A stretch of DNA of 64,000 nt from an uncultured Lachnospiraceae bacterium (GTDB taxonomy: Bacteria; Bacillota; Clostridia; Lachnospirales; Lachnospiraceae). This document shows positions 6,913 to 14,042 of the stretch, in pieces. The translations under genes were made by a program, and so were the position numbers. The stretch lies in contig CADBEN010000002.1 of the NCBI GenBank assembly GCA_902793685.1, positions 1-64,000 on the forward strand, written 5' to 3'. The notes under the pieces are model-generated. The model worked only from the letters and a program-made list of their open reading frames with translations, was not told the origin of the DNA and ran no database searches. Within the stretch, counting starts at the first letter, position 1; each line of letters begins with the position of its first letter.

Positions 6913-7788
6913 TTACGTCCCGCATTTCCCGCACCTGCTGCAGCCGTTGCAGGACAGCTTCATGCCGCAGGTCTGGCAGCGCTCGCCGAAATACGGCTTG
7001 TACAGCCGGTCTTCGTTGATCGGATAGCCCCACTCATCCGTCAGCCGGAACTCTATAGGCTTCCCCCGGAAGCCAAGGCCTGACCGAAATGCCTGCTGGC
7101 TCTGCAGCCCGTTGCCTTCGATCTTGTAGACGCGGCCGTCCTTCACGAAACGCCTGCCGGTGCCGCAGAAAACAAAGGTGACGTTGTGTTTCACGCACTC
7201 GTCCCGAAGCGCTTTCACCCACTCATAATGGCAGGGCCGGGCGCCGCCGTAATTCTCCCCGTCGCACAGGACCTGCTCGATCTGGTTCTCCTTCAGGTAC
7301 TTTTCGATGGATACCGGTCCGATATAGGGCGCGCACATGATACCTTTATGCTTGAAAGGCAACTCCAGAAGGATCGGGATCCGCTCATCGGCCCGTCGCT
7401 GGTTTTCGCAGGAAACATTAAACATCACGTTCTCCCATCCGTCGCCCCAGTCCTGCGGCAGATGCTCCCGCACGCGCTGGGGCCGTTTGGTAAGAAGGAA
7501 GAATTTCACGTCCGGGCGCCTGCGGATGATGTCCCACGCTTCAGGCCGCCAGGCATCGGCCGCGTCCAGGAAAAAGTCCGAAGTCATGCACACACGGATC
7601 ATCTCCCCGCTTTTGACCTTGTAGTTTCCCTGGCGGTCCCTGGAAAGCGGGTAGCGGAAACCGGCCTTCGTCCGGTAGATCTCAGATCCATCCTTGTCGC
7701 GAAGGCCGTCAAGATAATACATATAGCAGTTCCGGCACCCTTCGCTGCACTTCACGCAGCCGTGCCATGGATTCCATATGTCGTGCAG
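6913..7788 (-). CDS. DUF5131 family protein (phage Gp37/Gp68-like) with Cys-rich tail
   Basis: About 291 residues, family DUF5131, related to phage Gp37/Gp68 proteins of unknown function. The N-terminus carries the family WNPWHGC and a cysteine cluster (CVKCSEGCRNCY), then TSDFFL, FFLLTKRPQR and a CDGENYGGARPCHYEW stretch. The C-terminus adds a cysteine cluster, CQTCGMKLSCNGCSRCGKCG, probably zinc- or iron-binding. The first in-frame ATG/GTG/TTG (GTG at 7755) would cut off WNPWHGC. The strong AAGGAGGTGA site points to a CTG start at 7788 (LHDIWNPWHGC), which is unusual. The family looks radical-SAM-like in its CxxC arrangement, but I do not claim that chemistry. Confidence 0.8.
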   Translation of the reverse strand: MHDIWNPWHGCVKCSEGCRNCYMYYLDGLRDKDGSEIYRTKAGFRYPLSRDRQGNYKVKSGEMIRVCMTSDFFLDAADAWRPEAWDIIRRRPDVKFFLLTKRPQRVREHLPQDWGDGWENVMFNVSCENQRRADERIPILLELPFKHKGIMCAPYIGPVSIEKYLKENQIEQVLCDGENYGGARPCHYEWVKALRDECVKHNVTFVFCGTGRRFVKDGRVYKIEGNGLQSQQAFRSGLGFRGKPIEFRLTDEWGYPINEDRLYKPYFGERCQTCGMKLSCNGCSRCGKCGT

Positions 7789-7837
7789 AGAGGGTCACCT
7801 CCTTGTGAAAATGCGGCGTCCCGTCCAGCGCTCCCGG

Positions 7838-7920
7838 TCAGGAAAGCGCCATCGGTCATCGTGCACCCGGCAGTCAGAATGCGGCGTCACCGTTCAAATG
7901 CCGTACGCCGCTCAGAATGC
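7838..7920. repeat. Degenerate 17-20 bp repeat at the end of the permease gene
   Basis: TCA-containing units (TCAGAATGC, TCAAATGC and more diverged TCAGGAAGC-like forms) occur at 7838, 7857, 7874, 7894 and 7912, spacing 17-20 bp. The TCA at 7912 is the complement of the permease stop codon. It looks like an old, decayed tandem copy of the gene tail. Confidence 0.5.
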
Positions 7921-8877
7921 CATGCACGCATTCACCGCCAGCCCCGCGGCAAATGAGAACGCCATCACAAATATAAGATACAGCAGAAACCGCCGGAATC
8001 CCATCACGATTTTCAGTGCCCCGAGGTTGGTGATCTTTGTCGCCGGGCCGGTGATCATGAAGGCCGCTGCCGAGCCCAGGCTCATCCCGTTCCTCAGCCA
8101 CTCCTGCAGGAGGGGGATGGTCCCGCCGCCGCAGGCGTAGAGCGGCACTCCGATGGTCGCCGCCATCAGGACGCCCCATGCCTCATTGCCGCCGAACACC
8201 CGCGCCATCAGGTCCTGCGGAACATAGCGCTGGAACAGCGCAGAAAGCAGAATGCCGAACAGAAAATACACGCCGGTCGCTTTGATATTTCTCCAGACAT
8301 TCAGAATGTAGCGCACGAACAGATTGGGGTGCGTGTCGCGGCTGGAGGGCGCACGGCAGCTGACGCTGGCGCCATTTCCCCCGGCCTCGTCTCTGGCCTC
8401 GTCCCGGTCTTCTTCAAATGCCGAAAAGTCAAAATAATCCCGGTCCCGGAAGAAAAAATACACCAGCAGGCCGGCAGCGCATCCGCACAGAAAGCAGCTG
8501 ATAATCCGGACCGTAAGCGCCGTCGTTCCCAGCGCCGCGCTGTAAATGATGAGCTGCGGGTTCAGAAGGATCGATGCCATCATGAATGCCGCCAGCCAGT
8601 CCTCCCGCATGCCCTGCTTCCGGAAAGACGCTGCGATCGGCACCGTGCCGTACATGCATAGCGGGGACGCGATTCCCAGAATACAGGCGGGGACGATGCC
8701 GAAGAGCCCCCATTTTCTGTCCCGCATTCCGGCAAAGATCCCGTGGATCCGCTCCTTCGCGAACACGGAAATAAAGGATCCGATCAGCATGCCAAGGATC
8801 CAGTACCGGCAGATCTGCCGGAACTGGATCTCGAAATAGTAAAGGATATAGATCAGCTCTCTCCGCAAAAATTCCAT
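7912..8877 (-). CDS. ArsP/DUF318-type permease
   Basis: A 321-residue integral membrane protein of the ArsP_1 (DUF318) permease family, with roughly eight hydrophobic segments in two halves. Each half holds the family signature: ASPLCMYGTVPIAASF with FMMASILLNPQL near residues 70-110, and GVPLYACGGGTIPLL with AFMITGPATKITNLGALK near 245-290. Family members export organoarsenicals or other small solutes; the substrate here is unknown. The halves are joined by a polar linker rich in Asp/Glu/Arg. The start ATG shares its A with the TGA stop of the DUF362 lipoprotein gene, so the two are translationally coupled and may work together. Confidence 0.88.
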   Translation of the reverse strand: MEFLRRELIYILYYFEIQFRQICRYWILGMLIGSFISVFAKERIHGIFAGMRDRKWGLFGIVPACILGIASPLCMYGTVPIAASFRKQGMREDWLAAFMMASILLNPQLIIYSAALGTTALTVRIISCFLCGCAAGLLVYFFFRDRDYFDFSAFEEDRDEARDEAGGNGASVSCRAPSSRDTHPNLFVRYILNVWRNIKATGVYFLFGILLSALFQRYVPQDLMARVFGGNEAWGVLMAATIGVPLYACGGGTIPLLQEWLRNGMSLGSAAAFMITGPATKITNLGALKIVMGFRRFLLYLIFVMAFSFAAGLAVNACMAF

Positions 8878-10055
8878 CAGTCGATGTTCACCAGCTCGTA
8901 GGTCCGGCTTCCGAGGCCGATCTCCTCCGCGTGCTCCAGCGTGTGAAGGCCGTGGCGCGACTCGATCCGGCTGACCAGCGACTCTTTTCCCTCCGCCTGG
9001 TTCACGAGGTCGATGCAGGCCTGGTCCAGTGCCACCGGGTCAACAGAGGCAAGGATTCCGATGTCGTGGATATCCGGTTCAGCGGGGTTTCCGTCGCAGT
9101 CACAGTCCACCGACAGGCGGTTCATGACGTTGATATAGACGATGTGCTCTTTCCCGACGTGGCTGCTGAAGCCGTACACCATCTCTGCCAGCGCCTCCAG
9201 CCACGCATCCTGGTCGTCATACCAGATGCTTCCGCTGGTCTTGGTTCCCGCAGTATGGACGTACACCTTTCCGCTGGGGGAGGAAATGCCGATCCCCACG
9301 TTCTTGATGGCGCCGCCGAAGCCCGCCATGGCATGGCCCTTGAAGTGGGAAAGAATGATCCAGTCACTGTAGTTCTCCGCGTGGCTGCCCACAATGATGC
9401 GGTTGAGTCGGCGGATCTTGTCCTGGCTGACGCCGCCTGAACCACCCGCACTGTCCTGGCTGCCAGCCTCGTCCGCTCCGCTTCCGCCGGTGATGGGCCA
9501 TTCCGTCTCGCCGTCCTCATCCATCAGATCAAAGTCCGCGATCTTCGTGAATCCGTGGTCCTCCGCGACCTGCTTATGCATGGCGCTGCTCGCGCGGGAA
9601 CCGCCGTAGGCAGTGTTGCATTCCACAATGGTCCCGTCCACCTTCTTCACCAGGTCCCCGATCAGCTCCGGCCGAAGATAGTTGCTTGCGGGTGGCTCTC
9701 CCGTGGAGATCTTGACAGCCGTCTTTCCGGACGGTGTCCAGGCCAGCTTCTCGTAAATCTTCACCAGGCTTTCCGGGGAGATGTCTGAAGTAAAATATAC
9801 CACCGGCGCGCCATCGGTGCCATCTGTTGGCTGGGATTCTGCGTGCTGGACTTCCGTTGTCTCAGACTCTGCAGACTGAGCTTCCGTTGTCTCAGACTCT
9901 GCTTTCCGGCTTTCCGCAGGCTGGCCTGCCGCCGCTTGGGCTTCCGTCTGCTGGCTCTCAGCTGCCTGTGCTTCCGCAGTATGTCCTGCCGCACACCCGG
10001 CCAGCAAGAGGGATGCTGCCAGGCTGATCGCTGTAAAAATATAATTCTTCCTCAT
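8877..10055 (-). CDS. DUF362 domain lipoprotein
   Basis: A 392-residue exported lipoprotein with a DUF362 domain. The signal peptide ends in the lipobox LLAGC at about residue 20. A Glu/Ala/Ser/Thr-rich linker (residues 25-75) with AESETTE-like repeats comes before the domain, which starts at VVYFTSDISPESLVKIYEKL. SHFKGHAMAGFGGAIKNVGIG and the C-terminal DIGILASVDPVALDQACIDL are typical of DUF362. The domain is often tied to ferredoxin-like redox proteins, but no cluster-binding CxxCxxC is present here. The second ATG (10055) fits the AAAGGG site better than the first (10061). It is coupled to the ArsP-like permease downstream. Confidence 0.85.
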   Translation of the reverse strand: MRKNYIFTAISLAASLLLAGCAAGHTAEAQAAESQQTEAQAAAGQPAESRKAESETTEAQSAESETTEVQHAESQPTDGTDGAPVVYFTSDISPESLVKIYEKLAWTPSGKTAVKISTGEPPASNYLRPELIGDLVKKVDGTIVECNTAYGGSRASSAMHKQVAEDHGFTKIADFDLMDEDGETEWPITGGSGADEAGSQDSAGGSGGVSQDKIRRLNRIIVGSHAENYSDWIILSHFKGHAMAGFGGAIKNVGIGISSPSGKVYVHTAGTKTSGSIWYDDQDAWLEALAEMVYGFSSHVGKEHIVYINVMNRLSVDCDCDGNPAEPDIHDIGILASVDPVALDQACIDLVNQAEGKESLVSRIESRHGLHTLEHAEEIGLGSRTYELVNID

Positions 10056-10110
10056 CTTCATATCCCTTTATATGATTGGATCATGTTTCCTGCGCCTGGT
10101 CTCCGACAGA

Positions 10111-10839
10111 TCATGCTTTTTTCGCCATATTCCTGAGAATCAGTGCCGTCTGCGTCCCGATGAACGCCCAGAAAGAAAGCATCACCAGATTTTCAAGCAG
10201 TACAAGCCAGCCGGCTTTGTCATAATCCAGGAAGGCAAAGGGGACCCGGAAGAACAGATAATCCGGTATCCCGTTCCGGAGGAACAGCCAGAGGCCGATG
10301 CCGGCGAGAACGGTGAAGAAGCAGGCCGGGATAAAACTGATCTTGTCCTGGTTATTGCCCTGTTCTTTGCCCTGTTCTTTGCCCTGTTCTTTGCCCTGTT
10401 CTTTGCCCTGTTCTTTGCCCTGCGCTTTGTCATTCCGCTTCATGCCGGACATCATCGCCGGGATATGCATTCCGAGATGCAGCCCCATCAGCACGAAAGA
10501 CCAGTGGGACATGCTGAGATGTATCCTTCTCGCAAAAGAGATCGGCGCCATCCCGTACAGGAAGGGCACTGCGTGTCCGCTCATGGACATGCCGCTGAAG
10601 GCCGTCAGCGCAAAACTGAGGATCAAAAGAACGTTGATCACAGTGGAAAGAGTCCGGTAGGGATTGTATTTTCCCTTAAACAGCGCACTGTACCACTTCC
10701 GGTTCAGGATCTGATGGATGATCACAAGCACCGTCATGCACATGCCGATCCATTCGTGCGCTGCCTCGCCCGTTACCTGGTAGGCCATGAGCACTAAAAG
10801 AAGGACGGACATCACTGCGTCCACGATTCTTTTAACCAT
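10111..10839 (-). CDS. DUF4405 membrane protein
   Basis: A 242-residue membrane protein with about five or six hydrophobic helices and a DUF4405-like pattern, related in look to small cytochrome b-type subunits. Histidines in HEWIG, IHQILNRKWY, HLSMSHWSF and GLHLGMHIP could ligate haem. Between helices, near residues 137-160, is a hydrophilic GKEQ repeat made by a 12-bp tandem (10361-10432). It lies between the DUF362 lipoprotein and the flavodoxin lipoprotein, which suggests a membrane redox role. That role is inference from context. No dedicated promoter was recognised. Confidence 0.75.
   Translation of the reverse strand: MVKRIVDAVMSVLLLVLMAYQVTGEAAHEWIGMCMTVLVIIHQILNRKWYSALFKGKYNPYRTLSTVINVLLILSFALTAFSGMSMSGHAVPFLYGMAPISFARRIHLSMSHWSFVLMGLHLGMHIPAMMSGMKRNDKAQGKEQGKEQGKEQGKEQGKEQGNNQDKISFIPACFFTVLAGIGLWLFLRNGIPDYLFFRVPFAFLDYDKAGWLVLLENLVMLSFWAFIGTQTALILRNMAKKA
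10361..10432. repeat. 12-bp coding VNTR (GKEQ)
   Basis: TTCTTTGCCCTG is repeated about six times with almost no change inside the DUF4405 gene. Each unit encodes Gly-Lys-Glu-Gln, so length change would keep the frame and only lengthen a hydrophilic loop. Confidence 0.9.
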
Positions 10840-10844
10840 ACTGC

Positions 10845-11561
10845 TTACTTCAGGCTTTCGATCCAGGACTTCAGATCTGCTTCCGAGACGTTTCCGCTGA
10901 ACCGCTTTCCGTCCAGCCAGGTGCCGCTGCCCGCAAGTGCAGCCATGTTGGGGCCGCTTCTGCCGATGCCGCTTCCGCCGGAGGTGCAGAACGGGATCAC
11001 CGTGATTCCGTCAAACTTGTACTTTTCGGCAAAAGTATCGAGGATCCGCGGCTCCTCGCCCCACCAGATCGGGAAGCCGAGGTAGATGGTGGAGTAGCCC
11101 TCAAGAGAGATGTCGGCGCTGCCGATCTCCGGGCGTGCGCTCTTGTCGTTCTGCTCTTTGGTGGAACGGCTGCTCCGGTCGTTGTAGTTCAGATCCGCCG
11201 CGGAGTAGGGGTTCGCGGGCACGATCTCATACAGATCACCTCCGGTCACGGAAGCGATACGCTCCGCGACGCCCTTCGTGGTGCCGGTGGCGGAGAAGAA
11301 TGCGACAAGGACATCCGAATGTGCGGCCGATGCTGCCGCCGCCGCAGTGGTCTGTGCCGCCTGGGTCTGCGCTGCCGCAGTGGTCTCCGCCGCCTGGGTC
11401 TGCGCCGCCGCAGTGGTCTCCGCCGCAGTAATCTGTGCAGCTGCAGTCTGTGCCTCTGTCACAGCCTGCGTGCTTGTGGTCTCTGCTTTTGCGCTGCTGC
11501 CGCAGGCCGCAAGCATGGTGAACATAAGTGTTGCCAGAAAAACTGAGAGAATTCTTTTCAT
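10845..11561 (-). CDS. Flavodoxin-domain lipoprotein
   Basis: A 238-residue lipoprotein with a flavodoxin-like FMN-binding domain, probably an extracytoplasmic electron carrier. The lipobox is MLAACG. Residues about 25-80 form a Thr/Ala/Gln linker with repeats of AAETTAAAQTQ. The domain begins DVLVAFFSATGTTKGVAERI, where SATGTTKG is the phosphate-binding loop. IYLGFPIWWGEEPRILDTF and CTSGGSGIGRSG continue the fold (flavodoxin_4 type). The ATG at 11561 is preferred over 11567 because GAGG is correctly spaced from it. It lies 5 bp upstream of the DUF4405 gene in transcription order and may be co-transcribed. Confidence 0.88.
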   Translation of the reverse strand: MKRILSVFLATLMFTMLAACGSSAKAETTSTQAVTEAQTAAAQITAAETTAAAQTQAAETTAAAQTQAAQTTAAAAASAAHSDVLVAFFSATGTTKGVAERIASVTGGDLYEIVPANPYSAADLNYNDRSSRSTKEQNDKSARPEIGSADISLEGYSTIYLGFPIWWGEEPRILDTFAEKYKFDGITVIPFCTSGGSGIGRSGPNMAALAGSGTWLDGKRFSGNVSEADLKSWIESLK

Positions 11562-11631
11562 ACCCATATACCTCGATAATATCTGGTGCTGTATTTCCTA
11601 AATCTTTTCCTGTCTGAATCTGTTCCGCTCG

Positions 11632-11775
11632 GATCACTTCAGTTTGCTGCCATCCTCGTCCGCGGCAGATCACTTCAGCTTGTTGTAGTCCTCGTCCGCG
11701 GCAGATCACTTCAGCTTGTTGTAGTCCTCGTCCGCGGCGGATCACTTCAGCTTGTTGTAATCCTCGTCCGCGACG
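11632..11775. repeat. 36-bp tandem copies of the CMD-cupin gene tail
   Basis: GATCACTTCAGCTTGTTGTA recurs at 11632 (diverged), 11668, 11704 and 11740, a 36-bp step. On the minus strand each unit reads codons for ADEDYNKLK followed by TGA. The first (11775-11740) is the true gene end; three more copies, each with its own stop, follow. Confidence 0.93.
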
Positions 11776-12497
11776 GCCTCCTGCCACTCGGTGGACGTCT
11801 CCTCGCCCGCGACCTCGATCGCCAGGTGGGAGAACCAGGAATCCGGCGCCGCGCCGTGCCAGTGCTTCACGTTCGCGGGGATGTTGATGATGGTGCCGGG
11901 CGTCATTTCCACCGCTTCCTTGCCCCATTCCTGATAGTAGCCTCTGCCGCCGACACAGATCAGCATCTGTCCGCCGCCGCTCTTTGCGTGGTGGGTATGC
12001 CAGTTGTTGCGGCATCCGGGCTCGAAGGTCACGTTGAACAGCGGGACCTGCTCGGAAGATACCTGCGCGAGGTAGCTCTGGCCCACGAAGAACCTGCCGT
12101 AGGGATTCGGCTCACCGATGGGGAAGAAGATGGTGTTCTGGAACTTTTCCTTCTCCGTCAGCGCGGGCGCATCCTCATTCCAGACCTCCTTCGCGAGGCG
12201 GAACACTGCCCAGCCCTTCGGCCAGCCCACGTACATGGTGGCGTGGGTGATGATGGCAGCGATCTCTTCCTTCGTGACGCCGTGGGCCTTGGCGTTCTGC
12301 AGATGATAGGTCAGAGAGGAATCGGTGATGCCGGACGCCATCAGCGAGACGACCGTGATGATGCACCTCGTCTTCACATCGATGGCTTCGTCATTCCATA
12401 CCTCACCGAAAAGCACGTCGTCGTTCAGGTGCGCGAACATCGGCGCGAACTCTCCAAGCTGATTTCTTCCTGCTGTCTGTACGATCTTTTTGCTCAT
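11742..12497 (-). CDS. Carboxymuconolactone decarboxylase-like/cupin fusion protein
   Basis: A 251-residue two-domain protein. Residues 1-110 resemble the carboxymuconolactone decarboxylase/AhpD fold (TRCIITVVSLMASGI, THATMYVGWPKGW) but without a clear CxxC redox pair, so peroxidase activity is doubtful. Residues 140-235 are a cupin with metal-ligand-like HTHHAKSGGGQML and the second motif PANVKHWHG. Such fusions are common beside aldo/keto reductases and flavodoxins in Clostridia and are thought to act on small quinones or lactones; the exact reaction is unknown. Its AAGGAG lies within the end of the aldo/keto reductase remnant. Its stop region has been copied four times in tandem. Confidence 0.87.
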   Translation of the reverse strand: MSKKIVQTAGRNQLGEFAPMFAHLNDDVLFGEVWNDEAIDVKTRCIITVVSLMASGITDSSLTYHLQNAKAHGVTKEEIAAIITHATMYVGWPKGWAVFRLAKEVWNEDAPALTEKEKFQNTIFFPIGEPNPYGRFFVGQSYLAQVSSEQVPLFNVTFEPGCRNNWHTHHAKSGGGQMLICVGGRGYYQEWGKEAVEMTPGTIINIPANVKHWHGAAPDSWFSHLAIEVAGEETSTEWQEAVADEDYNKLK

Positions 12498-12500
12498 TTT

Positions 12501-12708
12501 TTACTCCTTCCCGATCTTCTGGTCGCCGGTGGACCACACATGTTTTTCCTTCGCCGCGGCCGGCTTGTTCTGCGCCATGACGCCTGCCAGCGGATGCGGC
12601 ACATAGGGTTCCTCAAGATACAGGGTCTCTTCCGGAGTCAGTTCCAGATCATCCCATGCAGATGCGGGACACGGTAATGTCTGAATTGCCGAGTTTTGTG
12701 TATTTCAT
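12501..12708 (-). pseudogene. Aldo/keto reductase with central deletion
   Basis: The first 19 codons (MKYTKLGNSDITVSRICMG, from ATG 12708 behind GGAGG) are a typical aldo/keto reductase start. Immediately after, the frame hits TGA. In another frame the sequence resumes as the C-terminus of the same kind of enzyme: LELTPEETLYLEEPYVPHPL, then HVWSTGDQKIGKE and TAA at 12503-12501. About 250 codons carrying the catalytic Asp-Tyr-Lys-His are missing. This is a deletion scar, not an active enzyme. Confidence 0.85.
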
Positions 12709-12978
12709 GAAAGAACCTCCCCGAGCCAGCGGCGGATCTCCGTCCAGGATCGCTGCCAGATCCTCGTTCCAGCGGTCATACTCGCGCCTGAAAAGCGCCA
12801 GAAAGATCTCTTCCTTCGTCTGGAAATAGTTGTAGATCGTGGGGTGTGAAAAGGAGGTGATACTGCCGATCTCCTTGAGCGTGATCTCCCGGAAGTTCAT
12901 CGTCCGGTAAAGCTGCTCGCAGGCATTGATGATCTCTTCCCTTTGCCGGACCCGCAGATGCAGCACAGGGTGTATCAT
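12709..12978 (-). pseudogene. Truncated TetR-family regulator
   Basis: An intact TetR DNA-binding domain (REEIINACEQLYRTMNFREI, then LKEIGSITSFSHPTIYNYFQ and TKEEIFLALF) is present. The ligand-binding domain ends after a few residues (EDLAAILDGD), and the frame runs on into the aldo/keto reductase remnant, stopping at 12649. The usual length is about 190 residues; here only about 80 belong to TetR. The first residues (MIHPVLHLRV) come from a duplicated copy of the preceding gene's tail, so even the start is altered. A bare DNA-binding domain could still bind DNA but could not respond to a ligand. Confidence 0.75.
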
Positions 12979-13017
12979 CAGTTGTTGCTCCCGCAGATAT
13001 AGCACAGGGTGTATCCG
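12951..13017. repeat. 39-bp duplication of a gene tail
   Basis: CCCGCAGATRYAGCACAGGG occurs at 12951 and 12990. The copy at 12990 is the end of the unknown protein gene (TLCYICGSNN and TGA). The copy at 12951 lies past its stop and now encodes the first residues of the TetR remnant. Confidence 0.85.
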
Positions 13018-13388
13018 TTATATTCGCAGAACATCATATCAAAGACAAAGAAGAATCCGGAAAGACCCCTGCGTCCCCCAAGTTCGTCCCTGAGGAGGTC
13101 AAAAGAGTCATTCACGTCAAAAACCATGATACGCTCCGGAAGGCCGAGCAGGTCCTTCGCCTTTTTGGCGATCTCCTCCCACCGGTATTCGCCGCTCAGG
13201 TCTCTCAATGATCCGTCGAAGTCTTCCTCTGACGGGATCAGCTTTGCCTCTCTGTTTCTGATCCTGTAGAAGTCACAGAACTCCTTCAGATAATCCTTTT
13301 CGAAGAAAGGTACGACAGCCACCTCGTATTTCATGGCGAGTTCATGAAGCTCCTGCACCTTGTCCCACAGCTGCTCTTTGTCCTGCAT
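12978..13388 (-). CDS. Hypothetical protein
   Basis: A 136-residue soluble protein that I do not recognise. It begins MQDKEQLWDKVQELHELAMK after GGGAGG, has a mixed-charge helical N-terminal half and an aromatic C-terminal part (GLSGFFFVFDMMFCEYNGY, then LCYICG). The CYIC pair could bind metal or form a disulfide. There is no signal peptide. It lies upstream of the TetR remnant, and its stop overlaps the remnant's start (TGATG). Its last 39 bp are duplicated just downstream. Confidence 0.6.
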   Translation of the reverse strand: MQDKEQLWDKVQELHELAMKYEVAVVPFFEKDYLKEFCDFYRIRNREAKLIPSEEDFDGSLRDLSGEYRWEEIAKKAKDLLGLPERIMVFDVNDSFDLLRDELGGRRGLSGFFFVFDMMFCEYNGYTLCYICGSNN

Positions 13389-13450
13389 TAAGGAAGGCCT
13401 CCCTCTGAAACATTCAGATGCTGTATATTATTATACATCTTTACAGGCAG

Positions 13451-13957
13451 TTATTGCGCAGTCTCCTGCGTTTTCCGCGCCGCCCACTTCTTTTCCTTGC
13501 GCCGCCGGGCCACGCCGATCAGTTCCTCCGCCTCGTCAAAGGCCGCCGGCAGGTACGCTTCCGTCCATTCCTTTCCGGCCTTTTCCTGGTTTTTGATTTC
13601 TTCCCACCGGTTCAGGACGGCGCCGGAGGTGTCGATGTGCTCGTTCCCGAAAACATGCGGATGGCGGCGGATCATCTTTTCCGTCACGGTGCGGATCACG
13701 TCATCCATGGTGAAGAGGCCTTCCTCTTCCGCGATCTGCGCGTGCATCACGATCTGGAGCAGCAGGTCTCCCAGCTCTTCCTTCAGGTTATCCGCGTCCC
13801 CGGTCTTTTCAAGAATGTTGATGCCGCAGAGCACCTCCGCAGCCTCCTCAATGACCGGCGCCTTCAGGGATCCGTGGGTCTGCTCCCGGTCCCAGGGGCA
13901 GCCGTCCGGCGCCCGGAGCCGCGCGATGATGGCCTGAAACTTCTCGAATTCCGTCAT
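13451..13957 (-). CDS. mazG: MazG nucleotide pyrophosphohydrolase
   Basis: A 168-residue single-domain MazG all-alpha NTP pyrophosphohydrolase, expected to hydrolyse non-canonical (d)NTPs to the monophosphate. The metal-binding motifs are EEAAE at residues 37-41 and EELGDLLLQIV at 60-70, with CPWDREQTH near the N-terminus and HPHVFG near 100. E. coli MazG has two such domains (about 263 residues); the short form is common in Clostridia. The next gene downstream is the unknown protein at 12978. No specific regulation is visible. Confidence 0.9.
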   Translation of the reverse strand: MTEFEKFQAIIARLRAPDGCPWDREQTHGSLKAPVIEEAAEVLCGINILEKTGDADNLKEELGDLLLQIVMHAQIAEEEGLFTMDDVIRTVTEKMIRRHPHVFGNEHIDTSGAVLNRWEEIKNQEKAGKEWTEAYLPAAFDEAEELIGVARRRKEKKWAARKTQETAQ

Positions 13958-14042
13958 TTCTGTTTCCTTCCCTCGTTCTCATGTCCTGACAGCAGCGCGA
14001 TATGCCGGACTGCACCGGGCTGCACCGGCTGTCGAAATTCAG

